Shown here one piece after another: positions 21,313-33,071 of a DNA stretch of 64,000 bases. The stretch is from Favolaschia claudopus (taxonomy: Eukaryota > Basidiomycota > Agaricomycetes > Agaricales > Mycenaceae): contig JAWWNJ010000001.1 in NCBI GenBank assembly GCA_037176885.1, positions 62,001-126,000 on the forward strand, written 5' to 3'. Within the stretch, counting starts at the first letter, position 1. Every line of letters starts with the position of its first letter. The position numbers and the translations under genes were made by a program. The notes beneath the pieces were generated by a model, which saw only the letters and a program-made list of their open reading frames with translations, did not search any database and was not told the DNA's origin.

Positions 21313-22968
21313 TTTTTCTCATTCTCATCAATCTCATCAAATCGCCGGCTCGTTCCGCCTGCAACACCACTCTATCGCACTGAGAGAAACTATTGTGTGA
21401 CCAGAAACGCAGTGGGGCCGAAACGCGAAGTTCCTACAGAGGTTTCAGCGGCACCGTAAAAATCTCGAATCGATTGCCAAAGAGCAGGCAAGGAGAAATC
21501 GCGTTTAGTATCAGCTGGCTGGGGTGTTGAGTCCGGCGAGGAGCTTCGAATTTTCGAGTTTTTACTTGTCTTGAAGCGGGGATAGAACTTTTCGTTCATA
21601 GACTTGAGTTATGAATCCCGACGATGCGCTACGATTACGATATGATTTTGGGCAGAGTGTTGTGTCGATTTGAGAGACGGCGAGAGAACCAAACCTCATC
21701 GCGAAAGGGAGTTAGACATGGAAGAGGTGAGGAGACGTTTGGCGGCGAGGCTTTGACGCAAGAAAAGAAAAATTATGAGAAGTTGAGAACCAGAACACTT
21801 CGACGGCCGTTTGTTGGATGAGGTGAAACAATCGCCTGGCCGTCGTGTGTGTAAATACAAAATGGGATTGAGTTTCAGCAAGAAGAGATCGGGAATAGGC
21901 GAGCCTGCAGATATAGATATATGTAGTAGCTTCCTCTCCCGACTCCGATTTTTGGTCATGATTTGGACGGGACCCCTGAGGATTTCATCGCCGTGCAATG
22001 GGTGCGGAGGGTCTTGTTCTTAGATCAGCGCCGAAAGTTGGTGAAAAGAAGGGAGTGGCACGAGGGTTCGGGTCGAGTTCGCTTCGAAATTCTATTGGAA
22101 ATCAAAGGAATTTGCGTTCAAGTCGAGTCGAGTCGATTTCGCAATCGCGGCGGGAGAGCTTTCAAGAGGATGGATTAGGTTGTTGCCGCAAAGAAAGACG
22201 GCGAGAGTTCAGCTTGAGACGCAGACGTTCTCGCAGAGGTCTAGGGATTTGGAGGCAAGGAGGGACATGCGGAGTTGATAGATTCACAGTAAGCAAGGAA
22301 GTACTTACTGCGTTTGTCGATGGGTTTGATTTGGTGAATGGGTAAGTAGAACGTGAAATTTCTAGAGTTGAATCGGCTGAAGACTTGAAGAGACAAAGGC
22401 AGAGAGCGCGGTCACTGGAAGATGTTGCTGTTGCGAGCATCAGTGGTGTGCGAAGGGTAGCGTCGCGGGATAGACACAGTGGTCCACCACTACGAGAAAA
22501 GAAAGCTTATTGCAGCTCGACTTCTCTTGCGTGCGAAACGAGAGTCTTCGTTCACGATTTGAGCTCCACTGAGTTCCAGGAACCGGTGTGCGTCCAGGGC
22601 AGCCTGAGGGTCAAGAGGCATCGCCATGGATGAGTCGTCAATAAACGGCAAAATAGACCGGCAAGAATATCGACACGCAGTGGGGAAGCGCTTTAGCCTT
22701 TGAGAGACATACAATGTTGCCGCGCTGAAGATCGAAGGCGGATAAGGCAGGGTGGACCGTGCGGAGAGGCGGCGACATGGAGGTCAAGAGCAGAACGATG
22801 AAACGCCGCTGTTTTTCGGCCAACAATAATGATTCGTCACACGAAAGCGGCACGAAAGCCGAAGCCACTTCGCCGAAAATAACAGTGATCAACAAGAGCT
22901 GTGGTGCCGGATCTCTCCAATCGTCTCCCACTCCCTCCGCCCTCCTCCCTTCTCGACCACCACGAACG
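21313..22968. other. No confident gene; possible small minus-strand exons
   Basis: Minus-strand frames near 22640-22510 (AMPLDPQAALDAHRFLELSG) and 22440-22160 have some coding look but no recognisable domain and no clear splice chain. The stretch is also the divergent 5' region of the 22969 gene. I leave it unassigned. Confidence 0.3.
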
Positions 22969-24549
22969 ATGCCCGCGCCCGCCGTCGCCGTCTACGTCCT
23001 CGCCGCCGTCGGCACAGTCGCCGCCGGCCTCGCTTTCAAAGAGGTGTGTGTCTCTCTCCCTCTCTTATCATCGTCGTCGTCGCTCGTGTGCGCTTACTTA
23101 TCGTCTCTGCCCGCCGACAGTTCGTCTACGAACCACACATCGCGCCCAAGATTGAGAAATGGGCGGAAAATTTTGTCGCTAGGCGGCGTGCGCGGAAGAT
23201 GAAACGCTCTCAGGCTGCCGTTGCTGTCTCGGTCGACTTGCCTGGAGGTGGAGGTGCGGGAGAGGGTGGGGAGGGTGGGTACGCTGACGATAAGCGATCG
23301 GGGGCGGAGGGGAGTGCGTATGAGATGGAGGATCTCGTGGGGGAGGAGGTGCGGCAGTGGCGGTCGCAGGTGCATGAGTCTATCGCTCTCGGGCGGGACG
23401 GCGGTGTGGGAGCGGGATTACGACAGCGCCGGAGAAATACGGTGCGGAGTGCGGGCGGGGTGTCTGCGTTGGACGAGGTGCGTTGTATCCTTTCTTCCTT
23501 TTCTCCCTTTCGTTTGAATTTTGACTAAACCTTATCTCGTTTTGAAGTCGAATATCCTTATCCCCTACGATACACTCACACCGACGCACGTCCTCTTCGA
23601 CCCAACCGAAGACGCTCTCACAGCATCCTCGCCATCCCCCTCGCCGACCTCCTCGACATCGACGCTGAGCAGCCGCGCACCAACACCTGCTCAGCGCGTG
23701 GCTCCGCAGCAGTCGCTCCCAATGCCAGCTGCACACGCACCGCTCACACCCGACCCATCCATGCGCGCCCTCTCTCCTCCTGTTTCATTCTCACTCTCTC
23801 GATCGCCGTCGTCGCACGTAAAAGACGCACCGCCGATCTCCTCCTCCAACCCATGCCTCCCTTCTAACCCCTTCCTCTCATTCACCACCACCACCGCCGC
23901 CGCGCCGCTACCCTCGCAAAGCTACCCCTCCCCACATGCCGTCCCCTCCCTCTCGCTCGCGCACCCTGCTGCCGCCGACGCCGCACTTGATATGGAGGTC
24001 GAGCTCGTCGAGGCGCCTGCGATGTCGGATTTTGGCGCTGGGTCTGGGTCGTCTGGGCGCATGTCGGATTTCGGCGCGGTGTCTGAGGTTGGGTATACAT
24101 CGGGAGGGGGGATGGGGACAGGTGGAGGCCGATCCTCGAGGCCTGAGTCGCCGTTTTCCGAGTTTTCTGTCGGGGGGTCAAGTACTGTGTCGAGTTCTGC
24201 TGCGTCTTCCGGTGTGGGAAGTGGAAGCGGAGCGGAAGGGGAGCAAGAACGAGAACAGTTTTATTCGTTCACGATGTCGCCGCCGCAGCGTCAGAGTCGG
24301 GATGCGGTGGGTGTGTCGCGCTCGTCGTTGGGAGGCGACGGGGGTTCATTACCGGCGTTTTCGCCGCGCGCAGATGCTAGCTCGTTGACGTTTCCCCCGC
24401 GCGCCGACAACACCTCCCTCACGTTCTCCCCGCCCGGGATGGAGTTTGCTGTCCTTTCGGCGTCGAGTTCCGAGGTGGGGGATGAGGAGGGGTGGAGTCA
24501 TGCGGGGAGTGAGGTGAGTGGGAGTAGTTGGGAGAGTGCGGGGAGGTGA
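22969..24549 (+). CDS. Signal-anchor membrane protein with long disordered tail
   Basis: Exons 22969-23043, 23121-23477 and 23548-24549 join in frame (about 477 residues) to TGA 24547-24549. The first exon is a 25-residue hydrophobic signal or anchor helix (VYVLAAVGTVAAGLAF). Exon 2 begins FVYEPHIAPKIEKWAENFVA, a basic amphipathic segment followed by an Arg/Lys cluster; its degree of conservation needs a search. The rest is Ser/Pro/Gly-rich and probably disordered, with many SP/TP sites. Orthologues of this kind seem to be single-copy, so this is probably the one resident housekeeping-type gene in the interval. Membrane topology (short lumenal N-terminus, cytosolic tail) is inferred. No enzymatic domain is seen. 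Confidence 0.75.
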
Positions 24550-25585
24550 TATAGCGAGAAGGCGATAGGATGAGAAGGTTGATCGATATTGATACACGGT
24601 TCGTTGGAATGGTCTGTTTAGATTCCTCTCTTCTCCGCCTCCCAACGCCTCGCCCATGCCGCCCCGCGTGGCGGTCGCAGGAGGGGAGAGATACAGCTCA
24701 GGTCTCCGCACGGCATACGCGTATGCCCATGATGGAACCGACCTTCGATGCGGGGGAGCTCATGCGTCGTCCAGTCCAGATGCGTCGCTGCGTTTCGATG
24801 CAGAGGATGGCTGCGAACCTCTTGGACTATCCTCTGCGATCGAGTATGCCGGCCCCGTGGCTGAGGTCTGTCCGCCTTCCATGCGTCGTCCGCGCCGATG
24901 GCCCTTACTTGCTGTCGCGCTTCTCGTTTTATCTCCATTGTTCTAGGTTTCTTTCGCTCTACCGAGTCTGTCTCCTGTATACGCTTTCGAATCGCTCTGC
25001 AATGTGCATGATGCATCCATCACTCAACCTCTTGTCAACCTCTATTTTCCTTTGTTGCCAATTTGTTGCGCCTACATACCTATTATCTTTCTTGTTGTAC
25101 TTTATATATTCTTCCTTGTTATGTCTTTATCCTGTAACCAAGTCGTTCGTACAGTTTGTAGTCGTATTGGAATTGTTTCCTGGGACTTGGGAAGCTGGAT
25201 ATCACCGACAAATCGCCGACGTCTGTCGCTAGTCACACTGTCACAACGCGTTTTGTTCCCAACCACCACGAGCGTTTCAAGTTTCAGCGTCCTAGGTTGA
25301 GGAGGCTCTGCGAAAAGCACCACTCTTGCTTAGTTTCCCGCGTGTCTTTTGCTTGGAACAACTGTCTAGAACTTGAACATTTGAAAGGCTTCGAGAGCGA
25401 AGGCTTCAAGGCCCAACGACTCGGAAGGCCAAACGAAGGCTCATTCCGGCTTCCACGAAATTGTCTCGGTGGATCGTGGTCTGACTCACGTCCAAACCTC
25501 AAAGCTCTGCCAAATTTGAATTAACGTCGCACCGTAGCTTCTCATTCCAACCGTTATGGAGACAGAAGGATCGAACGACGTTTCC
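24550..25585. other. 3' region, no gene seen
   Basis: Probably the 3' UTR and spacer of the preceding gene, pyrimidine-rich and T-rich around 25020-25140. Frames lack domains. Confidence 0.4.
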
Positions 25586-25740
25586 GCTCTATCCCTACCA
25601 TTCGAAAGGCTCGTTTCAGCAATATTCGGTCTCTGTCTGCCGCGGTAGTCGATGGACCACAACCGTGCCCCTCTCAATCTCGTCAGCATCTGCTCTCACT
25701 GGCGCGCAATCGCTCTGGAGTCTGGGAACACCCGAACTAT
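25586..25740 (+). pseudogene. F-box relic
   Basis: One frame reads LPFERLVSAIFGLCLPR, then TAG at 25646-25648, then SMDHNRAPLNLVSICSHWRA. The two parts together have the spacing of the Agaricomycete F-box (LPxE..IF ... APL.L..ICSHWRAIAL). The leucine-rich remainder is missing and the frame is lost soon after 25800. It is a decayed fragment unrelated to its neighbours. Confidence 0.6.
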
Positions 25741-26871
25741 GGGCTTTTCATTGAAGGACGATGTCTACTATGAAATATCTCGCCTTTTTTGATGCAGGCT
25801 GTGCTTTTCTGTATTTTGACCATCCCTGGCGCGCTGTTATCACAGGATCGAAGAGGAGGAAGATACCTCGGCTATCGCCATTATGGGCGAGTCACATCGT
25901 CGGATTTGCAGCTGGTGCGGTTGATTCATCCGCGCTGACTTAAATCCCCATAGATATAATAGCAACTCGAAGTATGCCAGGCCCGTGATAGAGAAGACGA
26001 GTCCACGATTCTTCTTGCTGTAACTGAAGAACGTAAGTTATTTCGTTGTCGTTTTTACTTGGTCTATATTATTGAGGTACTTGTAATAGTTTTCAACTAG
26101 ACGAAAGCTCGTCCATGATATGGTAAAATCATGCGAGTCTTCCTTCACAGTCATTCTCGTTGCATTGATGTTAACGACTAATTCACTCTGCTGGATAACC
26201 ACTACTTATGGCAACTCTTGGACGTGGTGTGTCTATTTTCGCATCCCCGCTCATTCATCAAGATCTCCGTATCAAAGCATCTTCGAGCAAGGGCCTTCCG
26301 AGATAAGAAATTTCCTTATATAGAAGGGGGGGAGGGGGGTCCCAAGGGCCTCGAGAAAAAACTTTCATATGAATTTTTGTAACTCGGTTCTGAGGGTTGT
26401 ATGCAGCAGATATATGCTAGGTAAGTTGTTCTACAGCCTTATTTTAGCAATTCAGTACTTCAGATCCAACTCTGGCCACCATTGTCACCGTCAGATGGGT
26501 TTGACCGCCGCTCGGGCCTCTCGGCAGCCTCGGCTGTCAGTGTGTATGCTGTTGCTTGGTCCAGAAGACTGGTTGCTTACATTGAGAAATATCAATTTTG
26601 CAGAGTGCAGGTACATGGAAATGTGCAAAATAACAGGTTCTTCGCTTCAAATGCTGATGTTGAGTCCGAAAATACATAAATTTGATACAGATAACAAATT
26701 GGGCGGTGGGAAGACCACGTGAAATTACCATATATAGCATATTACGGCAGCAGGAAGGGAGGGGGGGTCGCCCGAAGTCGCTGAAAAAAAAACTTCGACC
26801 CCCGGTACGGATTTCGCGGATCGGTATCCCCTTGTCTTCGAGAGACAAAGTCCGAGTTCACATGCTTTGAA
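25741..26871. other. Spacer with two purine-rich tracts
   Basis: No gene is supported. G-rich tracts at 26322-26340 and 26755-26768 are each followed by a GAAAAAA-ACTT stretch, suggesting two old copies of a short repeat. Confidence 0.4.
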
Positions 26872-27112
26872 TACTGTATACTTTCGACCAGGTGACGGGT
26901 GACGGGCAGCCGTGAACTGAACAATTTTGAAGGTGGTGACGGGTGACACGGGCTTTTTTCGTCCAAAAAAGGGCAAAAAACATCACAAATCGCGGGCCGG
27001 CAGTCGCCGGCCTACCATATATGGTAATTTGCGGTGCTGTGAACTATTTGTTCAGTGAACAATGAAGGTGACGGGTGACACCCCGTGAACCTTTGGTCGA
27101 AAGTATACAGTA
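26872..27112. mobile_element. MITE with perfect 19-bp terminal inverted repeats
   Basis: TACTGTATACTTTCGACCA at 26872-26890 is the exact reverse complement of 27094-27112. If the outer TA on each side is the target duplication, the element is 26874-27110 with TIRs starting CTGTATAC, as expected for Tc1/mariner- or pogo-type MITEs. Inside are three GGTGACGGGTGAC copies and no coding capacity. The right part is also present at 52349, where the retrotransposon borders it. Confidence 0.85.
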
Positions 27113-27724
27113 CAAAGCCCGTGGACAACGGACACGGCACTTGCCGGCTTAGTGTTCCCGGCACCCTTGAGCTTCACGCACACACGGACGCCGCTGGTCT
27201 CAAGTTTCAACTTGGAAGAACCTTAGTCCACATACACCTTTCATTCCTCAAAATTACTGTAACTGCTATCTGCATGTTCGAATTACGGTGAATGATACCG
27301 TATACGGAAATGGTATGTATGCGAAGATCCCGGATCCTGTGCCGCGAGGGCTGAAATAGATACATCTGATTCTTTTTGTTCCTGTGTTCACAGCCTTTAA
27401 TTATAAGTACAAGGGCTCAGACACTGGACAACGTACCACTCAAAGGCGCCATCTTCTGTAACGGTTGGGACTGTGCCGGCTTTGACTCGATATTCTTTGG
27501 TTCTTGTTCTCGGTATGTGGTTCCCTTTGTGAGTTATTTGACTCAGAGATTCCCTTGTTCCACATTAGTAGATGCATTAGATTATAAGTAGCTGGTGGTT
27601 TTGTGAGTAGTATTTAGTTTTCTGGGATTCGACACTTCCTCCAGTCATCTCGGAGTGAAGTCAGTGACTTTTGAAGTCTCTATCACCCCATCGCGGATCT
27701 CACATCTTCCCTCTTACCACCACC

Positions 27725-29910
27725 ATGGCTTCCAGCTTCAGCGACTACCCAGCGCAAGATCAAGACGTCGAAGAGATTTCAAGTCCGTCAGTTGTCCAGT
27801 AGGCGCTTTTTCGCTTTCAATGTAGCTTGGCTTATGAGATCATTAAATCAGGGCACTGTTTCACAAAAATCGAAACTTCGAGATCAGCGGTGGAACATTT
27901 AACTTCAGTGTGCAGAGAAAGGAGCCAGATTTCGAGAGTGCGCAGGCATTTTACTCACTCATTGAATGCGCCTCAATTCGAGATATAGATTTTCGAAGGA
28001 TCCGTTTAGGTGATATCATCCTCGGAAAGGATATGGCAGGCGTGCAACGCATATATAATCGAAACGTTGTTCGGCGCGTTTATAGGGCCAAGATTGTTGG
28101 AATGGAGTCGCCTATGACGGTCACAACGTTTGAGGGTGAGGAGAAGGAGGTCAATGAGACGTGGGATGAATATATATCACTACACATGCGATTGCGGTGT
28201 GTTCCTCTGTCTTTCACGGGCTCATGTCATTAACTTTGCCTATAGACATCCCAATATTTTACAGCTCTTTGGGATCACGTCTTCACAAGGTTTATATGCA
28301 GCAATCTATCACGATGGTAGTGTTGCACATTGTTTTCCCCTCTGTGAATGACGACTTCAGATAGAATACATATCATGGGAACAAATGAAAAAAATGTACA
28401 GCACACCAACACAACGAGTTTACTTTGAGCATTTTCATGTAAGCATCTCACACTGTAGCGAATGTCATCTTATTCTAATCGCTAGGGAAATGAGTTGAAG
28501 GTTCAGTTTCTTGACTATGATACGAGGAGATTTCTAGTAGCTAAACTGCCAACATAAGGCTCATGGTCCTTACATTGCATTCATGAAAAATCTGGAGTAT
28601 CTGGTGAGTGTCTCGACCGCTGAAGGACTTGCGACTCATTTCCTTCAAGGCCACGGAGGAGTGTACATATTGGTTTCATCGATCCGGCAAATTGTGCATT
28701 GAAGATACTCCCACCCTGGATGCACAATTCTCATCTCATTTTGTGGGGGCAGACATGACTATCCACTCTCCAAAATATATACTCCCACCGGTGGAAGCTT
28801 CAAAGATGATTGATTCCCTTGACCTTGAATCCTACTATGATAACCTCTTAGGCCTCGGTCTGTGGCAAGTTCGGACCATACTCCTCGGCCGACACTCCAC
28901 TATTCGGCCACATGGTGTGGTCAAGGATGTAGCTGGTGATCTGCAAGAAGTGGCTTATCTACAACTTGAACCTACTCCGCCGGACAGGTGGTACTGGTCG
29001 TGGGGCAATACTGATATGATGCCGAATAAATGGACGCGGTGTGTTTGGAATCGAGTTCTCGTCGATACTAATCATGAGATTCCCAGTGTCAGAAGTACGG
29101 AATTTGTTGAGCACCCACGACCTCAAGACTCCACTTTCAGCCTCCAATTGTATTGTGGGTCCCACCAAGCCGGAGTGGAGGAGTTTGCACCGTTTGCGCA
29201 GGCAAATTACATCACAAGACATCTGGACCTAGAGCCTTCCTCATACTGTGGGTGGCTCTCCAATGTGGGGGTTATTCTCAACATTAAAGGCTTGCTTGGA
29301 CTTCAGCTTATATTGGTGAAGTATACCCTCGCTATAGCCTCAGCAGTTGGCTGCCCGGATCTCTCCAAGAAATCTTTTTCTTCCTTCCCCCTGCTCGCGG
29401 GTTTTACACCTCAGACTTGACCCAGTGTTGCTTCACAACAGAGGAGCCGTACTGGTCCTTTGATCCATCTGGCAATAACCGTCTGTCACCAAATGAAGCT
29501 TTGAATCTCGGATTACCTCAGGCTTCGCTGGAAATCTTCGTGGACCAAGTTTTCGTGGACGAGGCCCTTTTCAAAGATCTTCACACGTTTCATACAATGA
29601 AAGGTTTCAATGCCGAGAGCCAGGAGATTGCTAAACACCTGGGACTTCCACTTTACTATTTCGGAGATGAAGGGGATCCACCTCCTTCCCCTCTCTTTGG
29701 TGAAGCGATTTAATTCAATGCAAACTTGTCACTTATAGCTCACTTACAGATGTGCCTTACGACTCCGTTGCCCTACTTCACGAAGGGTCAGACGAGTAGA
29801 AGGAGCATAAGCCCTTAGACGGTGATCTTGCCCCAAGGAGTCCATTCTTGGAAGATGTAGAGAGCGATGATGAACAGATTCTCTACCCGCGTATGGCCCC
29901 CAGCATTTAG
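27725..29910 (+). pseudogene. Pseudokinase-like family protein, copy B (premature stop)
   Basis: Same architecture as copy A: MASSFSDYPAQDQD start, FEISGGTFNFSV, IRLGDIILGKDMAGVQRIYN, RHPNILQLFGITSSQGLYAA, PPVEASKMIDSLDLESYYDN, then PYWSFDPSGNNRLSPNEAL and HTMKGFNAESQEIAKHLGL. The final exon (from about 29751) has TAG at 29797-29799, where copy C has GAG, and this would remove about 37 C-terminal residues ending MAPSI at 29908-29910. An additional frame change near 29400 is spanned only by an unverified intron. No HRD or DFG motif is present, so phosphotransfer is unlikely. Whether the shortened protein is made is unknown. Confidence 0.65.
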
Positions 29911-30592
29911 TGCACAGAGAAGGAAAGGCGAGGGGAAGGGTGTTTCCGCGGTAGTTTCAATGTCATTGGGCGTCCAAACTGAAAGACAGTTTCGTAATTC
30001 TAGTCTGCACAGCGCGCTGGTGTTAGCATCTAAGCAGGCTGCAGTATCCACACCTACAGCTCGACATTTATTTCTATAGAGAGCCTGAGAGACTCATCGC
30101 CAGTCAATAAACCATTCGGAGGATATCCATTAGGCGAGTGCTTCGCATCGTCTTACGGCGGTGGATTTTTCAAGAAGGAATGGGGTTCTGGGTGATGTGA
30201 GAGCAGCGTTGGGAATCATTCTGGTGCGGGGTGGGATTAATTTGGGGGGTCGGAAACGCGGAATCGGGAGAGAGGGAGGGGTTGAATATTTGCGGCGAAA
30301 TTGGGCGGAATTTGCGCACACGGCCTCGAAGATATGGTTTTATTACTGAGTGTATGGTAGAGTCTAAGGTTGATTCAATTCTCGATGGCAACTGACCGAC
30401 GAGTCCAGCTTGCTTCTGAATTTCTAATTACTTGCTCAGCACGACTTCAGTGACAGTCTGAAGAGGCGGGTTCACCTGTACGTGCTGCGCATCAGGGACG
30501 TATAAACGAAAATGAAAATGGAAGATGGAAAATGCATCGACACCGAGGGTTGGGAGAAAAAGAAAAAGTCGTCAGAGCCGTGTCGCTGTCAA

Positions 30593-30683
30593 GACCCGTA
30601 CCCGAATCGAACGGGCATGCTTGCTTGCTTGCTGAAATCGCTTTGAACAGGGTCATGAAGCGCAAGTGTGGCCATCACGAGTC
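30593..30683 (-). pseudogene. tRNA-like sequence (class II, Ser-like), degenerate
   Basis: On the minus strand the ends GACTCGT and ACGGGTC pair over seven positions (one G-U). A five-pair T-arm with TTCGATT loop directly precedes the 3' strand, giving a B-box (GTTCGATTC), and the 91-nt length fits a Ser/Leu tRNA with a long variable arm. The A-box (TGGCCACACTTG) and D-arm are degenerate and no anticodon stem is convincing. A direct CTTG repeat fills the variable region. Probably a tRNA pseudogene or the head of a SINE-like repeat. Confidence 0.45.
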
Positions 30684-32082
30684 TTCATTTCGTCGGAGTT
30701 GAGTCTTGCGATACTTGGAGTCGGGAGAGGCGGAGCTGTGGGTTTTGGCGACCGAGCAAAGCGTACTCGATAAGAAGGTCCTGGGGCCTCAAGTCGAAGA
30801 CGCACGCGGCACCGGCGAAGAAACATATCCCGGAAAAGAATCAGAGCTCACCCGTCGCGATCGCGAGACAAGAGGGTGAGCATGCAAGAGCATGATCATG
30901 AGGAATACTAGCATCGACGGTCTGTGGGTCAATTTTCATTGTTCAAAGCGAAATCGATTTTGTGAAATCTACTATTCCGGAACGGCGGTACCCAGAGGTT
31001 GGAGAGTATATGCGGGCGCCGCTGAGCTTCAGTTGAGATTTAATTATCGGTGTAAGCTGCGCTTAAATTCATAGCGAGTTTTATCGTGTGAGGATCCGGG
31101 GAGGGGTACGAGCAATCCAAGAACTTGAAAGGAGTAAGAAAGGAGCCAGTAGATTGAGCGTTTCATTAATGAATATTGCGAGGTCTTGGGCTTGCACTGC
31201 AAAAGCGAGAGGGCTTGCACTGCAAAAGCGAGAAGGCTTTCAGAGAAAGACCGATGATTTACTTATTCGACAAGCGGAAAGGGCTGCCAGAGTATCAGAG
31301 CGATGCGGCGTAGCGGAGAATCGACATGGTGGTTGAAGTGAGAAAGACGTCGGCCGAAATTGGGCCGAGCTCAAGCCGACAGAGTGCCGACCACAACAAG
31401 CATCAACACCCGTTTTCAGCAACTGCCACGACACTCCACGGCTCTTAACCAACTGGCTGACCTGCGCTGACCTTCAGTGCTGCGAACTCGCACAACATTT
31501 CTGGGCGGGAATCGGCGATTTGCGGCAAGACTTTGGCAAGATTTGCGGGGAGTGCATTGAGGATGCGAGAGGGGGAGGACGGTATGTGCCGTTCATCAAG
31601 AACAATTGTGGAGGCTGGACCCGAGGGACGGACATAGAGGAGAGGCGCCGGGATAGTTCGGTGTATGGGCCGTGTATAAGGTGTTCTATGCTTTCGTGGA
31701 TTTATCCGCATCTTCGCCAATCTTCGCCATTTCTCCCCTTTCCGAAATCCCTTTCTCTATTTCGACCTTTCTCTATTTCGTTTTCTTCTCCCTTTCTTCT
31801 TTATGCTCCCGCTCACGTACTTCTCTACCTTTGTCGAACTAAACTGCCGCTTACTAGCCTCTGCTCTCTCCAAATATTAATCAGGCAAGCGCCTTCTTCC
31901 ACACGTTCTCCCCACAATTCATACCGCCCGCCAGTGCTGTCTTTCCACTGCGTTTGACTGAGCTTCGTGTTCACGTTCACACGTCGCGATATTCGAGACT
32001 GGCTGCAGCTTATTGCAGCAGCTCCTCTCCCATTTGCTGCTATTCTGGGTCATGATTTCTTCACAGCCTTGAATAATTATAG

Positions 32083-32334
32083 ATGCCCTCCCGAAAACAC
32101 GAGGCAACGTATCGCTCACCCAAGATCCCTTCACTCCTACCACCACCCATGGGCTCCAGCGTCGTTCAGACTTCGAGGTTCAGCCTTCCTACGGACTCGA
32201 TGCCGAGCGCGCAAGATGTAGCTATTGGTACGGCGCAAGCACTCTTTTTTCGAAAATATCCTCACCAGCCGGAAATTTTGCAGATATTCCGATCCCGTCT
32301 TCGGCGAACGCTTCCTTTGAATGTGGATTCATAG
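32083..32334 (+). pseudogene. 5' part of a further family paralog, truncated
   Basis: The sequence before 32149 matches the 5' region of copy A, and MGSSVVQTS at 32149 occupies the position of MASSFSDYP. It continues about 60 residues with a short GTAQALFFRKY stretch and stops at 32332-32334. Nothing equivalent to the later exons follows. The same stretch recurs in the second duplication copy at 57325-57576. Confidence 0.4.
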
Positions 32335-33002
32335 GCCCGGCCGAGAATGTCGCGAGCAGCCGCGTAGCATCGCAATCTCTGCCAGATCTACGGCGGTCGT
32401 CCGTCGTTTCTACAATGCACCGAGAGAGGCTTCCTTTCTCGGAAGTGGCTGAAGACACACGGGAGGCAAAGGCCGTGGGCGTGAGTTCACGGCCCTCGTT
32501 TGACCCTTGCCATGGCACTTGCCATCCGTGGGAATACTTGGCATTCCGGACCGGCCCAACTTTGACAGCTTGCCACGTTTCAAGATATCGTCCTCTGTCT
32601 CTTACTCTCTCCTCTCTCGGTGTCTCTCCCTCAATATACGCCAGCTGCTTGGCCCGTCATACTTACCAGTCTTTCACTGCAACATTTATCTGTCATTCAA
32701 ACTCGGAAACATTGTCTAGGCTGGCTCACTAGGGCTGTATCAAGCTTTCCTTCCACCATTTTCAGCGGTGCCTTCAGCAGCCCTACATACACCACAAGTG
32801 CTTGTTGGTGCTCTGTGCTGTATGCAGGGCTGAAAGGTCCTCAACTCTCCTCTCTCTCCTGCGCTTTCTGCCCTCAAAATCTATGGTCGATTTTCCTGGC
32901 TGCCTCGATGCATCGCATCATTGATCGGTATTCAATAATTATCTCTTTCAGCTCTTTCTTTCATCGTCCACCGTCCTCCTCACTGCTCTCGTTGTTTCAA
33001 CT

Positions 33003-33071
33003 ATGCCCAGCCCTCCCAAGTCCACTGGCAAAGGCAAAACAAAGGCCAAAGTCAAGCCCATCTTCATCCGG
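33003..33071 (+). pseudogene. First 23 codons of the 58244-type gene, cut by the LTR
   Basis: MPSPPKSTGKGKTKAKVKPI continues to codon 23 and then runs into the LTR at 33072. The uninterrupted counterpart is at 58244. Confidence 0.9.

Larger units (their letters stand above)
27071..33071. repeat. Segmental duplication, copy B (6001 bp)
   Basis: It aligns end to end with 52349-58312 in direct orientation with about ten differences apart from one 36-bp deletion in the other copy (about 99.8 percent by eye). It begins inside the MITE and ends at codon 23 of the gene that starts at 33003, exactly where the LTR begins. Confidence 0.93.

Noticed and set aside
20699..21400. 233-codon GC-rich open frame
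   Set aside because: It has no domain or codon pattern, crosses the hairpin cluster, and is open because of low stop density in GC-rich DNA.
24618..25016. Minus-strand frame of 132 codons
   Set aside because: It lies in the probable 3' region of the preceding gene, with Arg/His-rich low-complexity translation and no splice partners.
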